This document shows, in pieces, positions 11,618 to 19,739 of a stretch of 21,595 nt of DNA (within the stretch, counting starts at the first letter, position 1; every line of letters starts with the position of its first letter). Position numbers and translations under genes: made by a program. Where the stretch lies: positions 1-21,595 of the IMG/VR virus record IMGVR_UViG_3300034061_002704. One strand, written 5' to 3'. Origin of the DNA: a virus. The notes beneath the pieces are model-generated. The model did not search any database. It worked only from the letters and a program-made list of their open reading frames with translations, and was not told the origin of the DNA.

Positions 11618-12465
11618 CAACTCACCGAGCAGTTTGCGACCGGAATCGTCACGTCGATGTATCCCGATCCGACGTCAATCGGGTTAGTGTTGCCCTGCAA
11701 TCCGAATGCTGGTGCCCAAATCTTGCACGTCTTGCACTTAAGGATCGGGCCGCTGCCATTGTCCTCAAACCGGATGCTCGTGATGACCGTCATCGGCTTC
11801 ACTTCGACCCATTTCATGCACGAGTCGCCGCCGCTGCGAGAGATCAGCAGGCGAAACACTTGCGAGTTTTCGCTGAGTTCTTCGCTCGCGTTTGCTATGG
11901 AGTCTTTGTCTTTGCCTGTGGCGCAGGCGTGGCCTTCGTTCACCAACTGCCACGCATCGCCGATTTTCGCCGCAATGCAGTCTCGCGACCCAGATGCGTT
12001 AGGAATGGCATACAGCGAGTTGCTAACGCTGGCAGTGCTGCCGTCTGCAAACTGAACCGCCTTCGCTGCCCCTTTGCCCCACGCGCCGGTGAAACTGCCC
12101 TTACGCACTTCGCCGCCGTCGTCGAGCGTGTTGACGAAGTACCACGCCGTCCCTTCCTTGGCGATGGCGCACACCTGCGGCTGCGTCGTGTCGAGCGGGG
12201 CCACGTCGTAGAGCTGGTTGAATGCCGCCACCGTGTTCGGCGTCGTCGTCTGGTTCTGAAACGTCAGCACTTGCTGGGTGCCGGTGGCCCACGCGGCCGT
12301 GAACGTCGCCATGCGAAACGGCTTTGGAGCGCTAGCCTGCTGGATCGCATCGAACGACAAGGCCCGCCCGCGCGTCGGCGTCAGTTCCACCTGACGCACA
12401 ACGTTCGCAATCCGCTCGGCGGATTCGCGCGTAAACTGTACGGCGTCGCGGTCGCTCGGCGTCAT
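11617..12465 (-). CDS. distal tail protein with two internal repeats
   Basis: A 282-residue protein starting ATG 12465 in an ATGA overlap. Two related units of about 60 residues occupy roughly 51-112 and 121-177: each has an FTxAW opening (ATFTAAWATGTQQVLTF; GSFTGAWGKGAAKAVQF), a Thr/Ser-rich turn, an N-x-LY strand (FNQLYDV; SNSLYAI), a C-IA motif (VCAIAKEGTAWYFVN; DCIAAKIGDAWQLVN). These look like beta-rich domains. The C-terminal part contains CKTC and ends with VTIPVANCSVS. It sits after the tape measure and first tail-tip protein, so it is probably a baseplate or tip component. Family not named. Confidence 0.72.
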   Translation of the reverse strand: MTPSDRDAVQFTRESAERIANVVRQVELTPTRGRALSFDAIQQASAPKPFRMATFTAAWATGTQQVLTFQNQTTTPNTVAAFNQLYDVAPLDTTQPQVCAIAKEGTAWYFVNTLDDGGEVRKGSFTGAWGKGAAKAVQFADGSTASVSNSLYAIPNASGSRDCIAAKIGDAWQLVNEGHACATGKDKDSIANASEELSENSQVFRLLISRSGGDSCMKWVEVKPMTVITSIRFEDNGSGPILKCKTCKIWAPAFGLQGNTNPIDVGSGYIDVTIPVANCSVS

Positions 12466-13373
12466 GTGGGCGGCGTCCCGAAGACCGTTGCGAAACTAGC
12501 CTCGGGATTCACGCGGCGATTCAGAACCGTCGCATTCCCGGTCATGTTCAGGCCACCGCTGCCGTTGAGCCCCACGGGATTCGGCGACGGCACCCACTCG
12601 GAGTTTTGGAAGTCGAACACCATCGCCCTCCGCTTCTGCCCGCCGTCGATGAAGTTGAATCCCACGTCGGGCAGCAGAAGGTTGTGGCCGCTCTGGCGGT
12701 AGGCCAGCGTGGCCGTCGCCTTCCAATACTTCACGACACTGCCGCCAAACTCTTCATACTCGTAGGTCGTGTCGATGCCAGCCACGCGGATCGTGTGGGC
12801 GGCGCAGCCGAAGTAGGTGGCGTCGTTCACGCTGTTGTTCGCGGCGTACCACGAGGACGGGAACGTAGAGAAGTTCTTCGTGACCTTCATCAGCACCACG
12901 CTTTCCGTGGTCATCAAGCCGGGATAGAAGTCGAAGGCCGAGTTGGTCAGCGGGTAGGTCGTGCCGTTGCCGGTGCCGTCGAAATACCGCAACGCCGGGA
13001 ACTCGCCGCTACTTCCCTCAAAACTCCACACGGTGGGGCGCGAGGTCGGCGTCAGGAAATCCTCGTCGCGCACGATGCCGTATTCCAGCACCACCTCGAC
13101 GTGATACGGCGAGCCCTCAAATCCTTCGTTGATCCAAAACTTCCGCAGCTTCCACGCCGCAAGCCGTGGGTGCGGCTCACCGAAAATCGCAGAGGACGCG
13201 ATCACCCCCGTGGTCGTGTTGAAGACGGCGGCCAGGATTTCCAATTCCGTCGCCGGGTCGTTTTGAAGCGTGCCGTCGGCGAGAACGCAGACGAATCGAC
13301 GCTTGACGATGGCGGGCCTGCCGACCTCACGCTCGAACGTCTGCGCCAGTTCTTTGGTCGATACAACGCTCAT
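12462..13373 (-). CDS. distal tail / baseplate-like structural protein
   Basis: A 303-residue beta-rich protein directly after the tape measure gene (three bases between stop and start), the place where siphoviruses encode the distal tail protein or baseplate parts. It has Phe/Tyr/Trp-rich strands throughout (WKLRKFWINEGFEGSPYHVE, ESVVLMKVTKNFSTF, TYEYEEFGGSVVKYWKATAT, LLPDVGFNFIDGGQKRR) and a Gly/Asn-rich end (GLNGSGGLNMTGNATVLNR). No catalytic motif seen. Specific family not recognised, so the role is from position. Its stop overlaps the start of the two-repeat protein (ATGA). Confidence 0.72.
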   Translation of the reverse strand: MSVVSTKELAQTFEREVGRPAIVKRRFVCVLADGTLQNDPATELEILAAVFNTTTGVIASSAIFGEPHPRLAAWKLRKFWINEGFEGSPYHVEVVLEYGIVRDEDFLTPTSRPTVWSFEGSSGEFPALRYFDGTGNGTTYPLTNSAFDFYPGLMTTESVVLMKVTKNFSTFPSSWYAANNSVNDATYFGCAAHTIRVAGIDTTYEYEEFGGSVVKYWKATATLAYRQSGHNLLLPDVGFNFIDGGQKRRAMVFDFQNSEWVPSPNPVGLNGSGGLNMTGNATVLNRRVNPEASFATVFGTPPT

Positions 13374-13376
13374 GCG

Positions 13377-16300
13377 TCACCCCATTCTCGCCGCGCCGAC
13401 AATCGCCACCGGCTGGTTGAAGTAGTTCGATGCGGCACCCGTGATGCCCGATGCGATGGCGTTGAGCAGCCGCGTCTGGAGGCGGGCCTCGATGAGCGCG
13501 GGGTCTTGGGCCTGTGCGGCCACGTCCTGCACCAACGCCTGCCCCTCGGCGGTGCGAATGTCAGCGACGTTTACGCTGGCGTTCGTCGGCCGCGTCAGCG
13601 CCTCCATCCGGCGGGCCTGCTCCTCCGCGACGCGGGCACTCTGGGCCAGGGCGGCGTTCGCCCCGGCGTAGGCGTTTTGGAAGCCTTGCAGGAAGGCGTC
13701 GTTCTGGCGGGCGACGAGCGATTGAAACTGCTGGGCGGCGCTGCTGCCCTGCTGCAACTGCTGGGCCTGCTGGCGGTTGGCCTGCACGCGGCCGTCCACG
13801 ATGCCCTGCTCAATGCGCTGCGCTTTTTCAAGCTCACGGATCCGCTTGGCTCCTTCGCGGGCCTCACCAAAACGGCGCTGGGCCCTGTCGGCTTCGTTCT
13901 TGCGCCTCTCTTCTTCTAGCTTCGCCTCTATGGCCTGGACGTTTATGGCCGCTTCCTTCTTTCGCTCCTCCAGTTGCTTGGCGGCTTCAAGTTCGGCTTT
14001 CTGCCGCTCGTCCAACTTGCTGGTCAGAAAATCCTCAACGCGCTGAGCTCCGGCCAGTCGCTCATTGAAAATCTCTCTTTGCTTAGCGACTTCCTGCTGA
14101 TACTGCTCAGCGGTCAAAGTTCCGGCGCGGGCCTGTTGCTGGGCGCGCTCTATGGCATCGCCAATCCCCGTGGCGGCGAACACGGCAGTGGCGCGCCCAA
14201 ACTCTTGGCGGGCTTGCTCGACCGCCTCCCTTGTTTTGCGGTCAGTTTCCTCAAACGTCTTATCAAAGCTTTCGCTGAAACCTTTTGCGGCAGCGAGCTC
14301 TTGCTCCTTAAGTTTCGCTTCGATCTGATCCAGCTGCGCGAGGCGGGCCGCAGCGGCATCGGCTGCGATAACGGCCCCGTCCTTGCGGGCGGCGTTGATC
14401 TCATCAACCAACTGCTTCTGCTGCCGCAGCACGAACTCCAGATCCGTTTCGCGCTGCCCCGCCTCTCCCTGAGCCGCCACGATCTGGTCGAGCCGCTGCT
14501 TGTCGGCGGCAGCGATACCCCGCTGCAATTCCTCAATCTTCGTGAACGCCTCGACCTGCTTCTGGTATTCAGCGTTAGCGGCGGCGGCGTTCTGGCGAAG
14601 CGTGGCTTCATTGATGATCCGCTTGCCGAACTGCTGCTCAAGTTGCTCAATGGCCTTCTGATACTTGAGGGCTGCGTCGAAGCCAGCCTGGCCGAAGCGG
14701 GCCGAGTCTTCGATGGCGACGTTCAACTGCGCCCGCACCGTCTCGACGGCCTTGGCGGCGGCGGCGTTTTCCTGCTCGGTGGCGCGGCGGGAATCCTCGG
14801 CGGACTGGCGGCGAACGTCGGCCTCCTCCTTGATCGCCTCAATCCGCTTGCTGAAATCCGCGAAGGCGTTCTTCTGGGCGGCTGCCAACTGCTCCTGTGA
14901 GAGGCCAGCGTCCTCCGCTGCGGCGGCCACATCCTCAAGCGACTTCACCAAGGCTTCCACGGCCTTCGAGCCTTCGCTCCCAAACGCCGCAGCCTGCTCT
15001 TGGGCCTTGCCGATCTCGCCAGACAGGTTGATTGCGCCGTCGATGGACTGGTTGAGCGACGCCACAAAATCGGCAAAGGCTTGGTTTGATGCCAGCCGCT
15101 GCGATTCTTGGATGGCTTCATTCCGCCGCTTGAGCAGTTCAGCGTCAGCCTGAAGGCGGGCCTGCGTCTTTTGGAACCCGAGGAAGGTCCGGTCGCTCGC
15201 CGTGTCGTCCAGGGCGCGAATCAGCCGGTTGATGCCGCCAAGCGATTCGGCGGTCGAGTTGGCAATGGCCGTGCCGATCCCGGCGAAGTTGGCGGTGATC
15301 TGGCGGTAGAGTCCCTGCGACGCCACGCCCACGCGATCCATCGCCCCGCCGAAGGCGTCGATGTCGGCACGCTGTTGATCGGTGAGCGCCCCGCCGAGCC
15401 GCTCCAGGTCGGCCGCAGCCGCCCCGAGTTGCCCGATCACCGGCAGCAGTTCGGCCCCGCTCTTCCCGAAGAGCGCCATGGCCGTGGCTGTCCGCTGGGC
15501 CGGGTCTGGCAGCTGGGCCAACGCCTGCGCCGCTTGCTGAAAAAGCGTCTCGGGGTTGCCGTCACGAACGGCGTCGGTGCTGATCCGCAGATTCTTGAAC
15601 GCCTCCACGGCCGACTTCGTGCCGTCGCGGGCTTCGTTCACTGCCCGCAGGAACCGGGTGAACCCGCCGCCCAACTGCTCGACGCTGGTGCCTGTTTGCA
15701 GGGCCGCCGCCTCGAGCACTTGGATGAACGAGAACGACACGCCGACGCGATCCGCCAACTGACCGAGCCGCTCCACCTCGCCTTCGAGCTGAATCAGATT
15801 GCGGCCAGCCGCCACGGCCCCGGCACCCAGCGCCGCAAACGCAGCAGCCCCTGCGGTGAATGGATTGATAAGACCGGCCACGCTCGCGCCGATGTTGGCG
15901 ATGCCGGTCTGGAGGCCACCGGCAAACACACGGCCGAGCCCTTCACCTGCCGACGCAAGGCCAGAAAGGCGACCGGCCACGTTGCCAATCGGGCCGGGCA
16001 GGGCCGCAAGGATGCCACTGAGTTCGTTGAACTTGAGTACGCCCGCGTCGCCTGCCTGCTGCACCGCTTGGCCAGACTTGTTGGCGGCAATGGTGGCCTT
16101 CGCAAACAGGTCGGCCTGCCTGTTTAGTTCGCGGTTAAACTCTTGCTTCGTTAGCAGCCCGGCCTGCTCCAGTGCGGCAGCAGCACGCACCTCCTTGTCG
16201 AATCGCTCCTGTGCGTTCAGGTTCCGCTGGCGAATGGATTCGGCCTGCGACTCCAAGGCAGCACGCTCGCGGACGGCCTGCGCTGCGGCCTGCTCTTCAA

Positions 16301-16835
16301 GCCTGCGGGCCTCGGCGAACGCCTCGGCCTGCTGCTTCTCAGCAGCGGAGACGGCATCGGACCGAGCCTTGGCCGATGCGGCGGCTTGCTTGTCAAGGCC
16401 GAGCCGCTCAATGGCAAATGCGTTCAGTGCTTGCTGGTCAATGGCACCGCGTTGCTGTAGATCCACTGCCCTTGCGATTTCGTCGGCAGTAACCCTTGCC
16501 TGGTCTCCGTACTGCTTCTGGATGCGAACGCCTTCCGCAAACGCTTCCGACGCTGCCTTCGCTTCCTGCGTCAGTTGGGCAAACGCAGCGGCATATTCCT
16601 GCGGGCCAATCGCCTTGGCCTGCAACTGATCGGCGAGCCTGGCAAACCGCTCCGCAAACCGCTCCTGCTCGGCTGCCGCAGCGGCCGACCGCTCCGTGAA
16701 TGGGGCGAAAACGGCCGTGGACTTCTCGACCTGCGAGCTGAGACTCTGAAGCGCACGCTCGGCCTGCGTGAGCGACTTTGGGACGCTAGAGGCGTCCGCT
16801 GTCACCTTCATCGCTAGGCCGAGGATTGTTGCCAT
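13377..16835 (-). CDS. phage tail tape measure protein
   Basis: At 1152 residues this is by far the largest gene. It is dominated by Ala/Glu/Gln/Arg-rich coiled-coil (for example residues about 60-260 and 580-1080) broken by a hydrophobic, glycine-rich region near residues 270-345 (LNPFTAGAAAFAALGAGAVA) and a TP901-like tape-measure core (LGQLADRVGVSFSFIQVLEA, TSVEQLGGGFTRFLRAVNEA, ALFGKSGAELLPVIG) near 355-470. Such proteins set tail length and later help DNA entry. Using about 0.15 nm per residue, the tail would be near 170 nm. ATG 16835 follows the chaperone stop by five bases. It comes after the tail tube and chaperone genes, as in lambda-like phages. Confidence 0.93.
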   Translation of the reverse strand: MATILGLAMKVTADASSVPKSLTQAERALQSLSSQVEKSTAVFAPFTERSAAAAAEQERFAERFARLADQLQAKAIGPQEYAAAFAQLTQEAKAASEAFAEGVRIQKQYGDQARVTADEIARAVDLQQRGAIDQQALNAFAIERLGLDKQAAASAKARSDAVSAAEKQQAEAFAEARRLEEQAAAQAVRERAALESQAESIRQRNLNAQERFDKEVRAAAALEQAGLLTKQEFNRELNRQADLFAKATIAANKSGQAVQQAGDAGVLKFNELSGILAALPGPIGNVAGRLSGLASAGEGLGRVFAGGLQTGIANIGASVAGLINPFTAGAAAFAALGAGAVAAGRNLIQLEGEVERLGQLADRVGVSFSFIQVLEAAALQTGTSVEQLGGGFTRFLRAVNEARDGTKSAVEAFKNLRISTDAVRDGNPETLFQQAAQALAQLPDPAQRTATAMALFGKSGAELLPVIGQLGAAAADLERLGGALTDQQRADIDAFGGAMDRVGVASQGLYRQITANFAGIGTAIANSTAESLGGINRLIRALDDTASDRTFLGFQKTQARLQADAELLKRRNEAIQESQRLASNQAFADFVASLNQSIDGAINLSGEIGKAQEQAAAFGSEGSKAVEALVKSLEDVAAAAEDAGLSQEQLAAAQKNAFADFSKRIEAIKEEADVRRQSAEDSRRATEQENAAAAKAVETVRAQLNVAIEDSARFGQAGFDAALKYQKAIEQLEQQFGKRIINEATLRQNAAAANAEYQKQVEAFTKIEELQRGIAAADKQRLDQIVAAQGEAGQRETDLEFVLRQQKQLVDEINAARKDGAVIAADAAAARLAQLDQIEAKLKEQELAAAKGFSESFDKTFEETDRKTREAVEQARQEFGRATAVFAATGIGDAIERAQQQARAGTLTAEQYQQEVAKQREIFNERLAGAQRVEDFLTSKLDERQKAELEAAKQLEERKKEAAINVQAIEAKLEEERRKNEADRAQRRFGEAREGAKRIRELEKAQRIEQGIVDGRVQANRQQAQQLQQGSSAAQQFQSLVARQNDAFLQGFQNAYAGANAALAQSARVAEEQARRMEALTRPTNASVNVADIRTAEGQALVQDVAAQAQDPALIEARLQTRLLNAIASGITGAASNYFNQPVAIVGAARMG

Positions 16836-16840
16836 GATTG

Positions 16841-17146
16841 TTACCCGAGTGCTCCGAGGAGCTTCTGCAATTCCTGCTTCATCTGGTCCGGGTGTTGCGG
16901 CGGCTTCTCAATCGGATTGAAGTCACTGGCCTGCGGAGCCTTGCCCTTCTGTGCGTATGGGGCCAAGACCGCCGAGGCGATGAGGCCCGTTTCCGCCCAC
17001 GAGTCGGGGATGGCTTCGTAGTAGCGCGTGTATGCGATCCACTCCGTGAGTTCTCGGCTGTCCATCCGCATGGACAACTCGCCGACCGTCATGCCCAAGT
17101 GCCCCGCCAGCCGAAACAGAAACCGTCTCAGCGGGCGGATGTTCAG
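16841..17146 (-). CDS. tail assembly chaperone, second frame (GT-like extension made by -1 frameshift)
   Basis: This frame has no convincing start codon of its own near its left boundary and begins as an extension of the upstream chaperone. Slippage on A AAA AAC gives 101 extra residues reading LNIRPLRRFLFRLAGHLGMT, then RELTEWIAYTRYYEAIPDSW, TGLIASAVLAPYAQKG and a helical end. The T-domain pattern (an ELTEW followed by PDSW and LIASAV) resembles lambda gpGT-like proteins. The fusion would be about 215 residues in total. It lies directly before the tape measure gene, which such chaperones keep unaggregated during tail assembly. An internal ATG (GMTVGEL) could make a shorter independent product. 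Confidence 0.82.
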   Translation of the reverse strand: MNIRPLRRFLFRLAGHLGMTVGELSMRMDSRELTEWIAYTRYYEAIPDSWAETGLIASAVLAPYAQKGKAPQASDFNPIEKPPQHPDQMKQELQKLLGALG

Positions 17147-17487
17147 TTTTTTGCCAACTCCTCCACGTCCGCTTCGCTCATGGCGTTGTGCTTCGTGGCC
17201 TTCTCGAACAGCCGCGACATGACGGCCGAGCTTTTCTGGCCGAGTTTTTCGATCTGCTCCCGCGTGAAAAGCAGGCTGCCCTTCTCGTCGCAGAGCACCC
17301 GCTGGAGATACTCCGTGCGGAAGTTGTCGATGCCGGTATCGCGCTTGCCAATCCACATCCGCTCGTAGGCGTCACGCTCGGCCACGCTCATCACGCGGAT
17401 GAACACGCTGCCGCCCCACTCCTTGACCTTCACTTCAAGAAGGGCGGCGTCGTCTGCGGCGAGAATCTGGTCTGCGGTCAGTGCCAT
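17143..17487 (-). CDS. tail assembly chaperone, first frame (G-like)
   Basis: A 114-residue protein in the lambda gpG position between tail tube and tape measure genes. ATG 17487 is chosen because GAGGA lies five bases upstream; ATG 17499 (four residues longer, in an ATGA overlap) is possible. The sequence has a small beta-rich part (LEVKVKEWGGSVFIRVMSVA) followed by helices (ERDAYERMWIGK, EYLQRVLCDEKG, REQIEKLGQKSSAVMSRLFE). This E/D-rich, small N-domain is typical of tail chaperones. It ends EELAKN-stop right at the slippery heptamer, so most ribosomes terminate here and a fraction continue in the -1 frame. Confidence 0.85.
   Translation of the reverse strand: MALTADQILAADDAALLEVKVKEWGGSVFIRVMSVAERDAYERMWIGKRDTGIDNFRTEYLQRVLCDEKGSLLFTREQIEKLGQKSSAVMSRLFEKATKHNAMSEADVEELAKN
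17146..17152 (-). other. programmed -1 ribosomal frameshift slippery heptamer A AAA AAC
   Basis: The minus strand reads GCA AAA AAC TGA in the G-like frame, a perfect X XXY YYZ slippery site followed at once by the stop. In the -1 frame reading continues AAA AAA CTG AAC with no stop until 16841. The downstream stretch is GC-rich and may form a stimulatory hairpin, but I did not find a clear strong pseudoknot by eye. Confidence 0.85.
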
Positions 17488-17495
17488 TTCATTCC

Positions 17496-17816
17496 TCATT
17501 CAGGCGTGATTTTGAACGTCACCGCATACCGTGCGATGTCGTTGACTTTGCCCGAGAGTTGCACCCGCTCGCAGATCGCCTTGGTGGAAAACGTCAGCCC
17601 ACCACCAGAGATGGCGAGCGTGGCTTTCCTGCCGTATTGGGCCAGCGAGACGTTGGCAGTGCTCAGGCACGAAATATCTATAGTGCCTGCGTCAAATGCC
17701 CAGGTGCTCGCACGCGCGAGCGGCATGCTGCCGCCCGCGTTGACCTTGATCTCCACGACCTCGCCGAAGTTCGTGGAGTTCCACGACGCTGTGACGCCCG
17801 CGCACTCTGTAGCCAT
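17496..17816 (-). CDS. tail tube-like protein, copy 2
   Basis: A 106-residue beta-strand-rich protein with many Ser, Thr and Val (EVVEIKVNAGGSMPLARAST, DISCLSTANVSLAQYGRKAT, LAISGGGLTFSTK, VNDIARYAVTFKI). Its C-terminal half aligns by eye with the preceding gene's product (IDxSxL, then A-L-I...G..F, VND...VTFK), so the two are probably related tail tube or tail-capping proteins. ATG 17816 is 19 bases after the previous stop. Its end overlaps the alternative chaperone start. Position immediately before the chaperone fits major tail protein; which copy is the real tube subunit is unclear. Confidence 0.72.
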   Translation of the reverse strand: MATECAGVTASWNSTNFGEVVEIKVNAGGSMPLARASTWAFDAGTIDISCLSTANVSLAQYGRKATLAISGGGLTFSTKAICERVQLSGKVNDIARYAVTFKITPE

Positions 17817-17835
17817 GACGGGCCTCCGTCAGGGC

Positions 17836-18216
17836 TTAGCGGGCAACCTTAAAGGTGGCCGTGCCCTTGATCGTGTCGTTCACCGCGAACGTGACGCTCG
17901 ACGAGGCAACCGTGGCATTCGCCGACAGGAACGAAACACCGGAGTGCGTGATCACCAGGGCGGCGCTGGAGGCGTCCGCGATGATGCTCTTGCCGAGGTA
18001 CTCAATGGTGACCTCGCGGCCGGTGTCCGAAACCGAGCCGGTCAGCGGCCGGTCGATGGTGCGGACGCTGTTGCCCGTCGTGATGCCGAGGTGCGAAACG
18101 TCGATCTTGTCTTCGGTCGCCGGATCGGTGAGGGCATACACGATGTTCGTGACTGTGAAGGCCGTTCCACCGAACGTGAAGACGGTTCCTGCACCATCAT
18201 GGGGCGTTGCGGACAT
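17836..18216 (-). CDS. tail tube / major tail protein-like, copy 1
   Basis: A 126-residue protein with the strand pattern of siphovirus tail tube subunits: GTVFTFGGTAFTVTNIVYAL, a conserved-looking EDKIDVSHLGITTGNSVR, then REVTIEYLGKSII, AALVITHSGVSFLS, SSSVTFAVND and GTATFKV. Tail tube proteins polymerise into hexameric rings around the tape measure. The start ATG 18216 has AGGAG nine bases upstream, inside the end of the previous gene. It lies between the tail completion protein and a shorter paralogue, in the normal order for long-tailed phages. Likely the major tail protein, though no profile search was possible. Confidence 0.78.
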   Translation of the reverse strand: MSATPHDGAGTVFTFGGTAFTVTNIVYALTDPATEDKIDVSHLGITTGNSVRTIDRPLTGSVSDTGREVTIEYLGKSIIADASSAALVITHSGVSFLSANATVASSSVTFAVNDTIKGTATFKVAR

Positions 18217-18219
18217 GCT

Positions 18220-18636
18220 TCAAATCTCCTGCCAGAGGATTGCGTAGGTTTGTGATACCGAATAAACCGGCGGAAGCTCACCGCCCGCCAACTGCACGAA
18301 ACCGTCAGCCTCGTTCTGAAGACTGACGTGCTTCACTTCCACATTGTTCAAGGTCGCCCCGTACCCATCCAGAACCTTTCGGCATTTGTCTGCCAAGTCC
18401 CGCACGGCCTCATACGTTTCGGCGTAGAGGTCGAGCGCCATGTTCACGGTGGGCATGCCCATCGGGCCTGAGAGCGTCTGCTGACGCAGCACGCCCGAGC
18501 GGCGATAGGTGGCAAACGGCAGGGCCGCCGACGCCGGGGCCAGCACCGGGAAGACGCGGCTGCCAAGCAAGGCCGCCACGGCGGTATCGGCCACCAGGGC
18601 AGAGCGGGCAACAGCCTCGGGGGATTTCAGCGACAT
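18220..18636 (-). CDS. DUF3168-like tail completion protein
   Basis: A 138-residue protein in the SPP1 gp17 / DUF3168 position, between the gp10-like and tail tube genes. The pattern is typical: an N-terminal helix with SPEAVARSALVADTAVAALL, GSRVFPVLAPASAALPFATY, a beta-strand with MALDLYAETYEAVRDLADKC, and the end SVSQTYAILWQEI. In this family the protein joins the neck to the tail tube. ATG 18636 is 36 bases after the upstream stop. Good match in size, order and motif layout. Confidence 0.82.
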   Translation of the reverse strand: MSLKSPEAVARSALVADTAVAALLGSRVFPVLAPASAALPFATYRRSGVLRQQTLSGPMGMPTVNMALDLYAETYEAVRDLADKCRKVLDGYGATLNNVEVKHVSLQNEADGFVQLAGGELPPVYSVSQTYAILWQEI

Positions 18637-18672
18637 GCCCCTAGCGTGACAGCCGATCCGCCCTGCTTGCAG

Positions 18673-19419
18673 TTAGGTGCTGTTGCTCACCGTGCCATTC
18701 GTGCGAAACACCAGCGTCGAGAGCGCCTGCTCCAGCGATATGCGGAGTTCCTGCTGGAGGATGAAGGCGACGTGCCCCTGCGATTGCCGCCAGGCTGTCG
18801 CCACTGGCGGCTGGCTGTCGATGCCGCCCTTCGGCGTAGGGTCGATGATGAGCGTCTCGCCCTTCTTCGCCTTCTTGAAGAACGCCTTTGGGTATTGCGG
18901 ATCGGTGGTGAATCCGCCCTTCTGGTCTGGCTTGATCTGAAACTTGCCATACCTCGCCTGGCTCGACGCGATCACCGAGTTCTGCCCACTGACCTGATGC
19001 ACCTTGCCGAGCTTGCTGCGGCGGGTGTATGGCTTGTTGGCCACCTTGGTGACTTCGCGCCGCTTGGTGCCGTTCTCAATCCACCACTGGTGAAAGGCTC
19101 GGTCGGGGCCGATCTTCACGCCGCCCTCGGTCATCTCGAGGGCCTTGCCCTGACCGGATTGGTTGAACCCGATGAGGCCGACCGCGTTGCCGGATTTCTT
19201 GTAAATCTTGACCTTCTGGTTCACGGCCCGCTTCAGGTTGCCGGTGGGGCCGACCGGCGTGACCTCCCGCAGCCGCATGTACGCAGGATTTATGGCCTTC
19301 TCCAGCACCTCGCCGAGGATCGGGGCGAGTTCCTTGGGGCCGAAAAGATCACGCAGCGACTTGCGGAGGTTCTCCAGTTGGGCGTCGTCGAAGTCGATCT
19401 TGATGCCCGCGACGGCCAT
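18673..19419 (-). CDS. HK97 gp10-like head-tail / tail component
   Basis: A 248-residue protein whose ATG 19419 shares a base with the upstream stop (TAATG). The first part, IDFDDAQLENLRKSLRDLFG, AYMRLREVTPVGPTGNLKRA and VKIYKKSGNAVGLIGFN, is the HK97 gp10 family pattern (small helix, then VGPTGNLK strand). The family is usually about 110-150 residues; this one is longer, with an inserted basic region (HQWWIENGTKRREVTKVANK and the stretch following) before a final DPTPKGG...RQSQGHVAFI part. Its role is to join the connector to the tail. It follows the head closure gene directly. Confidence 0.82.
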   Translation of the reverse strand: MAVAGIKIDFDDAQLENLRKSLRDLFGPKELAPILGEVLEKAINPAYMRLREVTPVGPTGNLKRAVNQKVKIYKKSGNAVGLIGFNQSGQGKALEMTEGGVKIGPDRAFHQWWIENGTKRREVTKVANKPYTRRSKLGKVHQVSGQNSVIASSQARYGKFQIKPDQKGGFTTDPQYPKAFFKKAKKGETLIIDPTPKGGIDSQPPVATAWRQSQGHVAFILQQELRISLEQALSTLVFRTNGTVSNST

Positions 19420-19739
19420 TAGCCCGCGTTCTCCTGGCAAATCGCCTCGTGCTCGGTGCGGTTGCCGTGCTCGAGCAGGCTCACGATCTCCAGCGTGCGG
19501 CCCCGCCATGCGAACCGCATCTGTTGCGTGAGGCCCGGCAGATACCGCAGTCGCACCTTGTGGGTGATGCTCACCTCCTGCTGGCCAGCCGTCAGAGCCT
19601 CGCGAGCGGTCACGCCGTCCACGCTCGCCCAGACGCTCGTGGAGTTGCTCCACGCCAGCACCGTCTCGCCCAGGGCATTGGTCGTGCCGCTGGCAATCTG
19701 GACCGTAACGCGGTCGCGGAGCTTCCCGGCGTCGATCAT
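19419..19739 (-). CDS. phage head closure / head-tail adaptor protein
   Basis: A 106-residue protein matching the SPP1 gp16/HK97 head-closure family: MIDAGKLRDRVTVQIASGTT, a NALGETVLAWSNSTSVWASV strand region, then ALTAGQQEVSITHKVRLRYL, RFAWRGRTLEIVSLLEHGNR, ending in EHEAICQE. These proteins form a ring that closes the filled head. The start ATG 19739 overlaps the connector stop (ATGA); the longer reading to 19961 is a shadow. Motif order (RDRV, W-A-x-V, H-VRLRY, R-G-R) is a strong family match. Confidence 0.9.
   Translation of the reverse strand: MIDAGKLRDRVTVQIASGTTNALGETVLAWSNSTSVWASVDGVTAREALTAGQQEVSITHKVRLRYLPGLTQQMRFAWRGRTLEIVSLLEHGNRTEHEAICQENAG

Noticed and set aside
11611-12702. 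363-codon plus-strand open frame
   Set aside because: It is antisense to the two-repeat tail protein, which has clear internal repeats and overlapping starts; no family features.
12606-13919. 437-codon plus-strand open frame
   Set aside because: It is antisense to the distal tail protein and the tape measure end, has no recognisable domain, and its composition is typical of an antisense shadow.
13974-14900. 308-codon leucine-rich plus-strand frame
   Set aside because: It is the antisense of coiled-coil codons in the tape measure gene, which produce many Leu codons on the other strand.
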